This document shows positions 34,276 to 43,171 of a DNA stretch of 64,000 nucleotides, in pieces. Source of the DNA: Gluconobacter sp. Dm-62 (GTDB taxonomy: Bacteria; Pseudomonadota; Alphaproteobacteria; Acetobacterales; Acetobacteraceae); assembly GCF_018256155.1 (NCBI RefSeq), contig NZ_JAERLY010000003.1, positions 177,560 through 241,559 on the forward strand, in the 5' to 3' direction. Position 1 is the stretch's first letter; each line of letters starts with the position of its first letter. The notes beneath the pieces are model-generated. The model did not search any database. It was not told the origin of the DNA and saw only the letters and a list, made by a program, of their open reading frames with translations. The translations under genes were made by a program, and so were the position numbers.

Positions 34276-36462
34276 TCAGGTCCGGAGCTGTTCCATAAGC
34301 TGAATACCTTCGGGATTTCCCAGAACAGCGGCCTTTTCCTGCCGGGAGAGGCGTTCCAGCGCAACCTGAAGAGAGGGCGCCTCCCTCAGTTTGACCAGCC
34401 CGACAAGAAGATGGGCATCGATCGGGCTGCCGGCCTTTCGCACCGGGGGTAAGGCGCCTTCATGCGCGGCACGCAGCGCAGGGCTCAGACGGAGTGCGGC
34501 AAAAGCCTCTTCCGGCGGCGCATCGGGGGCATGAGCAGCACGCTCGCGTGCGGCATCATTGGCAGCGGCCAATTTGAGGATCGGAGGTGGTGCGGTTTCT
34601 TCTTCGATCAGCAGAAGCCCGGCCCGACGCAGACCCAGCCCGACGTCCCGGCTTGCTGCCAGCGCAGCCAGCGGAATGGCAAGGATCAGACCCAGCAGCA
34701 CCGGCGTCATCCACAGGAACAGTGCCTGTGAGACCGACCATGCCGCAATGGTCAGAAGAATCCCGAATACGGTGTAAATCCAGTAACCGTGCGCCACTTC
34801 CTTGAGCGAGACGCGGCCGTCGTCGCGGTTCTGTGCGTTCCATCCGGAATCCCGCCCAAGCAGGATGGAAATGACGCCGGAGGTCTGGATCAGCATCGCG
34901 ATCGGCGCGATCAGGCCGCCGATAAGCGTTTCCAGCAGGATGGAGACTGCCAGCCGGAATGCGCCGCCCGAACCCTTCAGGGCCGCGCGGTCGAACATCA
35001 TGGCTATGAAAGCGAGCGCTTTCGGAGCCAGCAGGATTCCCATTGTCCCGATGAAGACGAGCTTGGCCTGTACGGGATCGACGCGCGGCCAGTGCGGATA
35101 GAGCGTCGGCTTCGAGCCGAAATATTCGGGGTGATAGAAATGCGACTGGAGCGAGATCAGGATGCCGAACAGAAGGAACAGCAGCCACAGCGGCGACATG
35201 ACATAAGAGCCGATGCCCGTCAGCATATGGACGCGACTGACCCAGTGCATGCCCTTCGTGCCGAGGATCTTGCTGTGTTGCAGGTTCCCCTGACACCAGC
35301 GGCGGTCGCGAATGGCGACATCCGTCAGCGACGGCGGGCTTTCTTCATAGGAGCCGAACAGGCCGGGCACCATGTGAATGGCCCAGCCGCCGCGGCGCAT
35401 GAGCGCGGCTTCCACGAAGTCATGGCTCAGGATATGGCCGCCAAATGGTGCACGACCCTTCAGGTGCGGCAGACCGGCCTGTTCGGCAAAGGCCTGCGTG
35501 CGGATGATGGCGTTATGGCCCCAGTAATTACCTTCCGAACCGTGCCACCAGGCAATGCCATGCGCGATCAGCGGTCCGTACACTCGGCCTGCGAACTGCT
35601 GCATCCGGGCAAAAAGCGTGCGGCCACCAACAATGACTGGAAGGGTCTGGATCAGGCCCACGCCGTCATGCTGTTCCATGGCTGCCGTGATACGGACGAT
35701 CAGGCTGCCATCCATGACGCTGTCGGCATCGAGCGTCAGCATCTGCTGATAGGATGAGCCAAAACGCGTCACCCAGTCGCCCAGATTGCCGGCTTTGCGG
35801 TCTGTATTCTTATGGCGTCGGCGATAGAAGACGCGTTTTTCGCCGTTCGTCGCCTTCCGGAATTCCAGAAAGGCCCGCTCTTCCTGTACCCAGACGTCCG
35901 GATTGGTCGTATCGGACAGAATGAAGAAATCGAAGGCGTCGATCTGTCCCGTGGCCAGAATGCTGTCATGAATGGCGCGTAGACCTGCGAGAACGCGCGT
36001 CGGGTCCTCGTTGTAGGTCGGCATCAGGACGGCCGTGCGGTTTTTCAGTTCCGGCAGCGGCCCGGACCGTTGAATGCCCAGTCCCAGACCGCCCCGCAGC
36101 ATCAGCGAGAAGAAGCCGCCAAGGCAGGACATGAAAGACAGGGCGATCCAGAAAGCGAGAATGGCGAACAGGATCAGGATGATGACGCCAAGCGCGGAGA
36201 CGCCGAGCGAGTTAAAGACCTGATTGATCCTGTAGATGCCATAGCCCGTCAGCAGCATCGCGCCGCCGAAGACGAACAGGCGCCGCATCCACAGGAATGA
36301 GGGCGTGGTGGGCAGGGAATAAAAAGGCCTGCCGTGCCGGTCCGGCTGCTGATGAAGGTTCTGTGGCTTCATCTCCAGCGGCGCCTCGTGTGGCAGGAAC
36401 GGGGCGGAGGCCGGATCAGCGGAAGGGGAGATTTCGGTCACGGCGTCCAACGATACATCCAT
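34276..36462 (-). CDS. opgH: Glucans biosynthesis glucosyltransferase H
   Basis: This inner-membrane GT2 glucosyltransferase of 728 residues makes the beta-glucan backbone of osmoregulated periplasmic glucans from UDP-glucose. Several membrane helices (about 60-130 and 405-610) surround the catalytic domain. That domain carries VLMPTYNEDPTRVLAG (near 145), LTLDADSVMDG (DxD, near 240), and the RRWCQGNLQH motif (near 391). The start overlaps the end of opgG by 25 bp. The last about 100 residues are a cytoplasmic tail. Confidence 0.95.
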   Translation of the reverse strand: MDVSLDAVTEISPSADPASAPFLPHEAPLEMKPQNLHQQPDRHGRPFYSLPTTPSFLWMRRLFVFGGAMLLTGYGIYRINQVFNSLGVSALGVIILILFAILAFWIALSFMSCLGGFFSLMLRGGLGLGIQRSGPLPELKNRTAVLMPTYNEDPTRVLAGLRAIHDSILATGQIDAFDFFILSDTTNPDVWVQEERAFLEFRKATNGEKRVFYRRRHKNTDRKAGNLGDWVTRFGSSYQQMLTLDADSVMDGSLIVRITAAMEQHDGVGLIQTLPVIVGGRTLFARMQQFAGRVYGPLIAHGIAWWHGSEGNYWGHNAIIRTQAFAEQAGLPHLKGRAPFGGHILSHDFVEAALMRRGGWAIHMVPGLFGSYEESPPSLTDVAIRDRRWCQGNLQHSKILGTKGMHWVSRVHMLTGIGSYVMSPLWLLFLLFGILISLQSHFYHPEYFGSKPTLYPHWPRVDPVQAKLVFIGTMGILLAPKALAFIAMMFDRAALKGSGGAFRLAVSILLETLIGGLIAPIAMLIQTSGVISILLGRDSGWNAQNRDDGRVSLKEVAHGYWIYTVFGILLTIAAWSVSQALFLWMTPVLLGLILAIPLAALAASRDVGLGLRRAGLLLIEEETAPPPILKLAAANDAARERAAHAPDAPPEEAFAALRLSPALRAAHEGALPPVRKAGSPIDAHLLVGLVKLREAPSLQVALERLSRQEKAAVLGNPEGIQLMEQLRT

Positions 36463-38006
36463 TTTTCTGAAATCGGACCCTGATCGCCGGCAAGCTGGGC
36501 CTGAAGTTCACACATCTTGGCATCACCGGGCACGAATTCGAACGTCGTGCGCCAGCCCTGGATTTCGGGGTTCGGCTCGACGACGACGTTGCGGATCGTC
36601 CCCGGCGAGGACTGCGAAATCAGATGGAAATTCGTGCCCTGCGGCACGCTCTGGAACGGCGCGCCCGTAAAATCGATCGCGAAGAACCGTGCATCCGGAT
36701 GGTCGGTCGCCCCGCCAATCCGCGTTGCGGCAACGCGGGCCAGCTGCGTCGGCCAAGGCGTGTCCCAGCCCCAGTACATCCGGTAGATATAGCTGTATTC
36801 CTGCCCGCCCTTCATGGGCTGCCGCGGCCGCCAGAAGGAAACGATGTTGTCGTTCACCTCGTTGGGCGTCGGAATTTCCACTAGATCGACGGCACCATCG
36901 CCCCAGTTGCCGATGGGCTCGATCCAGAGCGACGGTCGCTTCTGGTAATTGAGCGCCAGATCCTCGTAGTCGTGGAAGGACCGCTTGCGCTGCATCAGGC
37001 CGAAACCATGCGGGCTGCTGTCCTCGAACGCCGAGAACTGGAGGTCGGTCGGGTTGATGAGCGGGCGATAAAGCTGTTGTCCCGCACCCGTCCAGATCTG
37101 AAGCGCCTCACTGTCATGTGCGGCAGGACGCCAGTCATCGACGTGATTGCGCTCGTTTGCGTCGAAATAGAACATGCCCGTCAGCGGAGCGATGCCCGAT
37201 TCCGTAATGTCCTGACGTGGGAACAGCGAGGACTGGACGTCGAAGACGGTTGTGTCGCCCGGACGGATGGTGAAGCGGAATGAGCCGGTCAGGGACGGGC
37301 TGTCGAGCAGCGCGTGAATGACGATCGATTCTACGCCTGGCTCCGGCTTTTCAAGCCAGAACTCCCGGAACAGCGCAAATTCCTCGCCCTTCGGATTGCC
37401 GGTACCATCTGCAAAGGCACGGGCGGACAGTCCGTAATTCTGCCCTTTGGCCACGGCGCGGAAATAGGATGCGCCGAGGAAAACCGCGCATTCTTCCATC
37501 ACACCCGGCGTGTTGATCGCATAGCGCAGGCGCAGGCCGGAAAAGCCGAGATCGTCCGTAACGCGCAGAACGGGGTTGGAATAGGTGAAGACGTCGGGAT
37601 CGTATGCAATGGGCGTGGACTGTCCGCCCGTGACCTCGTTCATGCCGATCCGCGGCTTGTACAGGAAGCCACGCGGGAAAAACTCTACGTCGAATGCCAG
37701 GTTCTGACCGTGCCACAGGGCCTTCTCGGGATTGAAGGCAATGCTGCGGAACTGGTCGAAATCCATGTTCGCAATGGCACTGGGCAGCGTCGGAGACGGC
37801 GGGGAATAAGGCTTTTTCGACAGACGCTGCGCCAGAATCCGGACCGTGCCGTCATCAAAGGGCGTTGGTTGCGGAGCAGGGGTCGCAGCGGGTGGAGACG
37901 CAGCTGCGGGTGTGGCTGTGGACTGGGCATGGGCCATACGGGAGGCTGTTCCCATAAGGGTCAGTCCGGCCCCAAGCTTGACCAGATCACGGCGCAGGAT
38001 ACTCAT
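36438..38006 (-). CDS. opgG: Glucans biosynthesis protein G (OpgG/OpgD)
   Basis: This periplasmic protein of 522 residues is needed to make branched or modified osmoregulated glucans. The N-terminus ILRRDLVKLGAGLTLMGTASRMAHAQ has a twin-Arg motif and an AxA-type cleavage site, so export by the Tat system is likely, as in OpgD of E. coli. The core contains FDQFRSIAFNPEKALWHGQNLAFDVEFFPRG, EFALFREFWLEKPEPG and the C-terminal KMCELQAQLAGDQGPISEKW, all typical. ATG 38006 is chosen for the signal peptide. It is the first gene of opgG-opgH, with the second gene starting 25 bp before its stop. Confidence 0.94.
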   Translation of the reverse strand: MSILRRDLVKLGAGLTLMGTASRMAHAQSTATPAAASPPAATPAPQPTPFDDGTVRILAQRLSKKPYSPPSPTLPSAIANMDFDQFRSIAFNPEKALWHGQNLAFDVEFFPRGFLYKPRIGMNEVTGGQSTPIAYDPDVFTYSNPVLRVTDDLGFSGLRLRYAINTPGVMEECAVFLGASYFRAVAKGQNYGLSARAFADGTGNPKGEEFALFREFWLEKPEPGVESIVIHALLDSPSLTGSFRFTIRPGDTTVFDVQSSLFPRQDITESGIAPLTGMFYFDANERNHVDDWRPAAHDSEALQIWTGAGQQLYRPLINPTDLQFSAFEDSSPHGFGLMQRKRSFHDYEDLALNYQKRPSLWIEPIGNWGDGAVDLVEIPTPNEVNDNIVSFWRPRQPMKGGQEYSYIYRMYWGWDTPWPTQLARVAATRIGGATDHPDARFFAIDFTGAPFQSVPQGTNFHLISQSSPGTIRNVVVEPNPEIQGWRTTFEFVPGDAKMCELQAQLAGDQGPISEKWMYRWTP

Positions 38007-38168
38007 ACTTTTCCCAATATCCCAGTTTCTGTCGGCGTCTCCGAAACGAAGACCGAGTTTCCAGCGATACGCCGGAAGCCTTTCGTTGCGAAGAGCCCTT
38101 CTATGATGAGGATGCCATTTCACAAGGGCTGACGCGGCCTTTTTATGGCACGCGTCCCAGATGACACA

Positions 38169-38834
38169 TTATTGTGAAATCTGTTGCTGCAAGACATCAA
38201 GTAACGGAACGTTACCGGATAATCCGGAGACAACAGTTTCCGTTATCTCGTCAAGCTGAGGAACCCGGAACAGGATACGCGTTTTGCCAAAGCGTGCGAT
38301 GTCGCGTTCGTTGCCGGGATTTGGCGGCCCAACGGGTACGATGCCGAGCACAGGAATGCCGCGCCGCCGCAGAGCTTCGAGGCTCAGAAGCGTGTGGTTG
38401 ATCGTGCCAAGTCCGCTGCGTGTCACCAGAACAACCGGCAGGCCGAGAGTTTCGATCAGGTCCACGATCATCACGTCATCGCGGACCGGCACCATCAGCC
38501 CGCCCGCGCCTTCCACGACGAGCGGTCCGCCAACCTGCGGCAGGACGAGCCGCCCCGGATTGACGGTTACGTTTTCCAGATTGCCCGCTGCTAGAGGAGC
38601 AAGCGGTGCCTGAAAAGCATAGGCTGGGGGAATGATCCGCGAGGGCGCGAGGCCAGCGAGCGTCCTGACTGTGGGCGTATCGCCATCCTCATCCGCAAGA
38701 CCGGTCTGAAGGGGCTTCCAGTAGGTGGCGGTCCACGCACGGCACAGAATGGCGCTGACCAGCGTCTTGCCGATTCCGGTATCCGTTCCCGTGACGAAAA
38801 CGCCGCGTTGCCCGTGTGTCGAGATGTCTCTCAT
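38169..38834 (-). CDS. bioD: Dethiobiotin synthetase
   Basis: This ATP-dependent synthetase of 221 residues closes the ureido ring of dethiobiotin from diaminopelargonic acid and CO2. The P-loop is GTDTGIGKTLVSAILC (residues 16-31). The substrate Lys/Trp region is TYWKPLQTGL, and GPLVVEGAGGLMVPV (E-G-A-G-G) follows near 105. The start overlaps the bioC stop (ATGA at 38831-38834). It is the last gene of the biotin operon bioA-F-H-C-D. Confidence 0.95.
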   Translation of the reverse strand: MRDISTHGQRGVFVTGTDTGIGKTLVSAILCRAWTATYWKPLQTGLADEDGDTPTVRTLAGLAPSRIIPPAYAFQAPLAPLAAGNLENVTVNPGRLVLPQVGGPLVVEGAGGLMVPVRDDVMIVDLIETLGLPVVLVTRSGLGTINHTLLSLEALRRRGIPVLGIVPVGPPNPGNERDIARFGKTRILFRVPQLDEITETVVSGLSGNVPLLDVLQQQISQ

Positions 38835-39634
38835 GACCGTGTTCCTTCTCCGGATTTCACAAACGTCCCGATGCCGATCTGGTAGGTCACGCTGGAATGT
38901 GTCCGGTCAAAATGCTGCATGGACCGGCGCAGAGCCGCAGTGCTGGCGGGTGTGCTGTCGTGCCGCGGCAGGGACGCCCCGATCTGCCGCAGACCCCGCA
39001 GGAATGCGCGCGCGCTGTCCACGGGATCGTGCAGGGTCAGCACTTCCCACGACCCCACGCCGCTCATGGGCCACTCGGTTTCCACGGTCTGAGCAGACGG
39101 ATAATCCGGCACGCCGCAGGGAGCATTTTCTGCCAGACAGGCTTGCTTCCATTCTTCCAGACTGCCTTGCAGCAGCGTCGTGACCATGAGCCGCCCCTGT
39201 GGTGCCAGCAGGTTGCAGAGTCGTTTCAATCCGTCGCGTCGGCTGGAAAACCATTGCAGGCACAGGCTGGATGCAATCAGGTCAAACGGACCGGAGATAT
39301 CCGGATGTTCGGCGTCCATGACGTGAAAGCGGATGGCCTTTTCGGCAAGGTGCTGCTTTGCACGCCCAATCATGCCCGGTGCCAGATCGGTCGCGAGCAG
39401 GCTGGCCTCCGGGAAATGATCCGCCAGCCGTGCTGTCAGAAAGCCTGTGCCGCAGCCAAACTCCAGAATGGATGCGGGCGGATGGTCTGCCGTGGCGGTG
39501 CGGATGCGCTCCATCAGTGCCGTGGCGCAGCGGCGCTGGATATGGGCGGCCGCGTCATAGCTTTCTGCGGCGTCAAAGCGCGTGGCGATGCTGTTCCGGC
39601 GCAGGATGTTTTCGGGGGCGTCAGCTCCGGTCAT
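38831..39634 (-). CDS. bioC: Malonyl-ACP O-methyltransferase BioC
   Basis: This SAM-dependent methyltransferase of 267 residues caps malonyl-ACP so that fatty acid synthase can build the pimeloyl chain. The SAM-binding motif is ILEFGCGTGFLTARLADHF (near residue 57), followed by LLATDLAPGM (acidic loop) and FDLIASSLCLQWFS. ATG 39634 overlaps the preceding hydrolase gene by 14 bp. Operon position between a BioH-type hydrolase and bioD supports BioC over other methyltransferases. Confidence 0.93.
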   Translation of the reverse strand: MTGADAPENILRRNSIATRFDAAESYDAAAHIQRRCATALMERIRTATADHPPASILEFGCGTGFLTARLADHFPEASLLATDLAPGMIGRAKQHLAEKAIRFHVMDAEHPDISGPFDLIASSLCLQWFSSRRDGLKRLCNLLAPQGRLMVTTLLQGSLEEWKQACLAENAPCGVPDYPSAQTVETEWPMSGVGSWEVLTLHDPVDSARAFLRGLRQIGASLPRHDSTPASTAALRRSMQHFDRTHSSVTYQIGIGTFVKSGEGTRS

Positions 39635-40247
39635 CAAGCCTCCGCCGGATAAAGGCCGCACAGAGCTCGGGCTGGGTCAGCGGCAGAAGATGGCCACCTT
39701 CAACCTTTTCTCCGGGGGGCGCAAAACCCGCCTTAGTCGCACCGAACGGATCATCCGTGCCCGTTATCCAGTGCAGCCTGTCGCTCCACTCCGTAGCCTG
39801 CGCGCGATGGTCCAAAGTCTGAAGCGCCTCCATCCCCCGGTCCAGTAGGTCCACATCCGGCGTGCCGGGTAGAGGGGCACTCGTTCCGCAAAGGGCACGG
39901 AAATCGTGCAGAACGGCGGCCGGATAACGCTTCAGGCGCGCCCGCATCCGGGTCAGGACCCGCTCGGGCGTGCCATCCGGAAAGTCTGGGGCAGCTGTAA
40001 AACGTGGGAAGCCGTTGAAAAAGATCAGCCCCTCACATCCCGGCAGGTCCTGCCCGAGCAGGGCCAGCGATCCGGCCGAATGTCCGACGGCCAGATAAGG
40101 CGTCTGCGGCAGTGCCGGGCGATGTTCCGGGCCGAAATATCCGCACTCCACGACCTGCGCGCTCACATCCGGCAGATGCGCCAGCATCAGTGCCCAGAAG
40201 GACGCATCGAACCCCCAGCCATGCACAAGATAGAGCGCCCGTGTCAT
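39621..40247 (-). CDS. Pimeloyl-ACP methyl ester esterase candidate (BioH-type alpha/beta hydrolase)
   Basis: This alpha/beta hydrolase of 208 residues has oxyanion region LVHGWGFDASFW, nucleophile elbow GHSAG (near residue 55), Asp in ITGTDDPFG and His in EGGHLLP. It is shorter than E. coli BioH (256 residues), apparently with a reduced cap. Its place in the operon between bioF and bioC, with ATGA overlap at the bioF stop, strongly suggests that it removes the methyl ester added by BioC (inference). I cannot assign one of the known BioH/BioG/BioJ/BioK families with confidence. Confidence 0.84.
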   Translation of the reverse strand: MTRALYLVHGWGFDASFWALMLAHLPDVSAQVVECGYFGPEHRPALPQTPYLAVGHSAGSLALLGQDLPGCEGLIFFNGFPRFTAAPDFPDGTPERVLTRMRARLKRYPAAVLHDFRALCGTSAPLPGTPDVDLLDRGMEALQTLDHRAQATEWSDRLHWITGTDDPFGATKAGFAPPGEKVEGGHLLPLTQPELCAAFIRRRLDDRS

Positions 40248-41422
40248 GCGATATCTCTTGTCAGGCTGATGACTGCCTGTCCCAGACGATCAATCTCCGC
40301 ATCGCTCAGCCCAGCATGGAGCGCCAGACGCAGCCGCGCGGTTCCGGTTGGCACCGTGGGTGGGCGGATGGCGACCGTCAGGAAGCCAGCCTCCTCAAGC
40401 CCGGCCGCTACGGACATGGCGCGTTCGGATTCCCCGATCAGGACAGGGACGATCTGCGTTGTGGAGTCCGCCGTGGACAGCCCGGCGCCGTGCAGCATGG
40501 TCCGGAGCCGTTCCGCCTGTCCGAGTAGCCGGGTGCGCTCTGCGTCCAGACCGGGGACGACATCCAGCGCCGCATCAATCGCACCCAGAACCGCAGGGGG
40601 CAGGGCCGTGCTGTAGATGAAGCCCGATGCATGGTTCACCAGATAGTCGCAGAGGGGTTTCGAGCCCGCGATATACGCGCCCATCCCGCCCAGCGCCTTG
40701 CTGCACGTTCCCATCGTTAGATCGGCCATTCCGCAGGACAGGCCGCGACCTTTTGGTCCCAGCACGCCGGTCGCATGGGCCTCGTCAATATAAAGGAACG
40801 CGCCCGCCCGGTCCGCCAGCGCCCTTAGGGCCGGAACGTCCGCCCGGTCTCCGTCCATGGAGAACACGCTCTCCGTTACGATCATCCGCAGGCCGGGTTT
40901 TTCGGCCTCGCGGGACAGCAGGGTTTCCAGATGGGACAGATCATTGTGCCGGAAGCGGATCTGCCGGACGCCTGCTGCCGCGCAGCCATGATGCAGGCTG
41001 GCATGGTTCAGACGGTCCGAAAACACCAGCATCGGCGCGCCCGTCCGGGCCACGGACAGCGCACACAAAGCGGGCATGACGGACGCATTGGCCTGCCAGC
41101 CCGACGCAAACAGGATCGCGTCCTCACAGCCCTTGAAGGCGGCCATTTTCGTCTCGACCTGCCTGTGCAGGTCCAGCGTTCCGCTAACCAGCCGTGAGGC
41201 CCGCGCACCCGTCCCGAAGCGCAGCGCCCAGTCAGCAGCGTGTTCGCGCAGCATTGGGTGATCCGCCAGCCCCAGATAGTCGTTGGACGACACATCCAGC
41301 ATCCGCCGCCCGTCGCGGACGATCATTCCGTCCTGCCGGACCACAGGGCGCAGGCTCCGGCGCGTTCCGGCGGTTTCACGTTCGGTCAGGGCGGCTGTGA
41401 AATGGCTGTCGAACAGGCTCAT
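40244..41422 (-). CDS. bioF: 8-Amino-7-oxononanoate synthase
   Basis: This PLP-dependent enzyme of 392 residues condenses pimeloyl-ACP (or CoA) with alanine. The glycine-rich SNDYLGLADHP near the N-terminus, ETKMAAFKGCEDAILFASGWQAN, the Asp/His pair in YIDEAHATGVLGPKGRG, and the PLP lysine in TCSKALGGMGAYI (near 238) are all canonical. It overlaps bioA by four bases upstream (ATGA at 41419-41422) and the hydrolase gene downstream. Confidence 0.96.
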   Translation of the reverse strand: MSLFDSHFTAALTERETAGTRRSLRPVVRQDGMIVRDGRRMLDVSSNDYLGLADHPMLREHAADWALRFGTGARASRLVSGTLDLHRQVETKMAAFKGCEDAILFASGWQANASVMPALCALSVARTGAPMLVFSDRLNHASLHHGCAAAGVRQIRFRHNDLSHLETLLSREAEKPGLRMIVTESVFSMDGDRADVPALRALADRAGAFLYIDEAHATGVLGPKGRGLSCGMADLTMGTCSKALGGMGAYIAGSKPLCDYLVNHASGFIYSTALPPAVLGAIDAALDVVPGLDAERTRLLGQAERLRTMLHGAGLSTADSTTQIVPVLIGESERAMSVAAGLEEAGFLTVAIRPPTVPTGTARLRLALHAGLSDAEIDRLGQAVISLTRDIA

Positions 41423-42696
41423 GCGCCCTCCTGCAACACGTTTGTGATGGCCGTTGTCAGGCGTGTGAGCTCTTCGGGCGTGATCGTGAAGGCGGGCGTC
41501 AGATAGACGATGTTGCGGAAGGGCCGGATCCAGACGCCACGTTCCACGAAGGCACGGCGCAGGGCGTCCGGATTGTCCAGCGTCTCAAGCTCCACCACGC
41601 CGATCGCGCCGAGGACGCGCACATCCTTCACGCCGGGCAGCGTGCGGCAGGGCTCCAGTTCCCGCGCAAGCTGGGCCGAGATCGCCGCGACCTGCTCCAG
41701 TCGCGGCTCGGATTCAAACAGGTCCAGCGACGCATTGGCGACCGCGCAGGCCAGCGGATTGGCCATGAAAGTCGGCCCGTGCATCAGGGCGTGACCGGCG
41801 CTGTCGGACAGGAACGCCTCGAAGACATGCCGCCGGGCCACGGTGGCGGCCAAGGCCATGGTGCCGCCCGTCAGGGCTTTGGAAAGGGCCACGATATCCG
41901 GCACGATCCCGGCCTGCTCGCAGGCGAACATCGTGCCGGTGCGTCCGAAGCCTGTGAAGATTTCGTCCAGGATCAGCAGGATGCCATGATGGTCGCACAA
42001 TTCGCGCAGGCGGCGCAGAACCTTCGGGTCATGGAACAGCATCCCGCCCGCGCCCTGAACCAGAGGCTCCGTGACCATGGCTGCGATGCTGTCGCCGCGT
42101 TCCGACAGCAGGGCTTCAAGCCGCGCCAGACTGTCCGCATCCACGGGCAGATCGGCCAGAACCTGTTCGGGCAGGACGCCTGCGAACAGGCTGTGCATGC
42201 CCTCCTCAGGGTCACAGATGGACATCATGCCCAGCGTATCTCCGTGATATCCGCCCCGGAAGGACAGGATTTTTGTCCGGCCTTCAGTGCCCCGGTTGAT
42301 GTGGTACTGCACTGCCATCTTGATCGCGACTTCCATCGCGACCGACCCGGAATCGGTGAAGAACACGCGCTCCAGATCCCCCGGCAGCATCGCCGCCAGC
42401 CGCGCGGCCAGACGGATGGCGGGTTCATGTACCATCCCGCCGAACATCACATGCGGCATCTGACCGGCCTGACGGACCAGTGCTTCATGGATGTGCGGAT
42501 GGCTGTAGCCGTGACACGCCGTCCACCAGGCCGCTACCCCGTCCACAAGCTCGCGGCCGTCCGCAAGCGTGATCCGGCTGCCGGAGGTGCTGACGGCTTC
42601 TATGGGAAAAGACGCGGTCTGCATCTGGGTGTAGGGCAGCCACAGATGGGCCAGGTCAGCGGCAGTGTGGGGGGCGGAGGGAGCGTTGCGAGACAT
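41419..42696 (-). CDS. bioA: Adenosylmethionine-8-amino-7-oxononanoate aminotransferase
   Basis: This class III aminotransferase of 425 residues converts 8-amino-7-oxononanoate to 7,8-diaminopelargonate, using SAM as amino donor. [22 protein letters not shown] at the start is typical of BioA, as are [15 protein letters not shown] and [14 protein letters not shown]. The PLP lysine is in [17 protein letters not shown] (near 271). ATG 42696 is chosen; the open frame to 42966 adds no recognisable sequence. It is the first gene of the biotin operon. bioB is absent from this window. Confidence 0.95.
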   Translation of the reverse strand: MSRNAPSAPHTAADLAHLWLPYTQMQTASFPIEAVSTSGSRITLADGRELVDGVAAWWTACHGYSHPHIHEALVRQAGQMPHVMFGGMVHEPAIRLAARLAAMLPGDLERVFFTDSGSVAMEVAIKMAVQYHINRGTEGRTKILSFRGGYHGDTLGMMSICDPEEGMHSLFAGVLPEQVLADLPVDADSLARLEALLSERGDSIAAMVTEPLVQGAGGMLFHDPKVLRRLRELCDHHGILLILDEIFTGFGRTGTMFACEQAGIVPDIVALSKALTGGTMALAATVARRHVFEAFLSDSAGHALMHGPTFMANPLACAVANASLDLFESEPRLEQVAAISAQLARELEPCRTLPGVKDVRVLGAIGVVELETLDNPDALRRAFVERGVWIRPFRNIVYLTPAFTITPEELTRLTTAITNVLQEGA

Positions 42697-42909
42697 GATT
42701 TGCGTTTTCCCGCATGGCTGGGGGTGAGTCCATCCCCCGCCCCTTATGGAGCCTCGGGGAAGGGGCAGGATCGTTCCGCAGACGGCACGCCGTATCATAA
42801 AAAGGTCACGTTTTGTCAGGCAACGATGTGGCATCACCCCCGTTAGTGGAGCGTTCCTGACTAGTGGAACCCTGAGCCGGGGTAAGTGTGGAACGTGGAA
42901 ACATTTTGA

Positions 42910-42926
42910 GCTCCCGACGCGGGAGC
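42910..42926 (+). promoter_or_regulatory. GC-rich hairpin in the leader of the small ORF
   Basis: GCTCCCG and CGGGAGC form a 7-bp stem with a 3-base loop. It ends about six bases before the AACGAGG that could serve as ribosome binding site for the ORF at 42947, so it could modulate translation. Confidence 0.35.
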
Positions 42927-42946
42927 CATAACGAGGTTGAAGACCA

Positions 42947-43153
42947 ATGCTGAGTTCCAAGGTCATTCATGTTGATGGCGTCTTTCTGGGAACGGCCATC
43001 ATGAGTGGAAGCCTGAACACCCTGCGTTTCTATGCCACCCATGAAAGCGTCCGTGCCCTGCACAATGCCTGCATGCCCGATTTCGGTGCGCTTTATGCTC
43101 AGGTGAGAAGCCTGTTCAATCGCAGCCGCCTGCTGACGCCGCAGGTCGCCTGA
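42947..43153 (+). CDS. Small protein, function unknown
   Basis: The product has 68 residues: MLSSKVIHVDGVFLGTAIMS, then a segment with NTLRFYATHESVRALHNACM and LYAQVRSLFNRSRLL. It has no signal peptide or clear membrane helix and is basic at the C-terminus. CGAGG lies about 12 bases upstream, and no competing gene overlaps it. It occupies the gap between divergent bioA and convergent selO. I do not recognise a family. That it is a real gene rests on its intact reading frame and the leader, so confidence is moderate. Confidence 0.55.
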   Translation: MLSSKVIHVDGVFLGTAIMSGSLNTLRFYATHESVRALHNACMPDFGALYAQVRSLFNRSRLLTPQVA

Positions 43154-43171
43154 TTTTTTCTTTGCGGCGCG

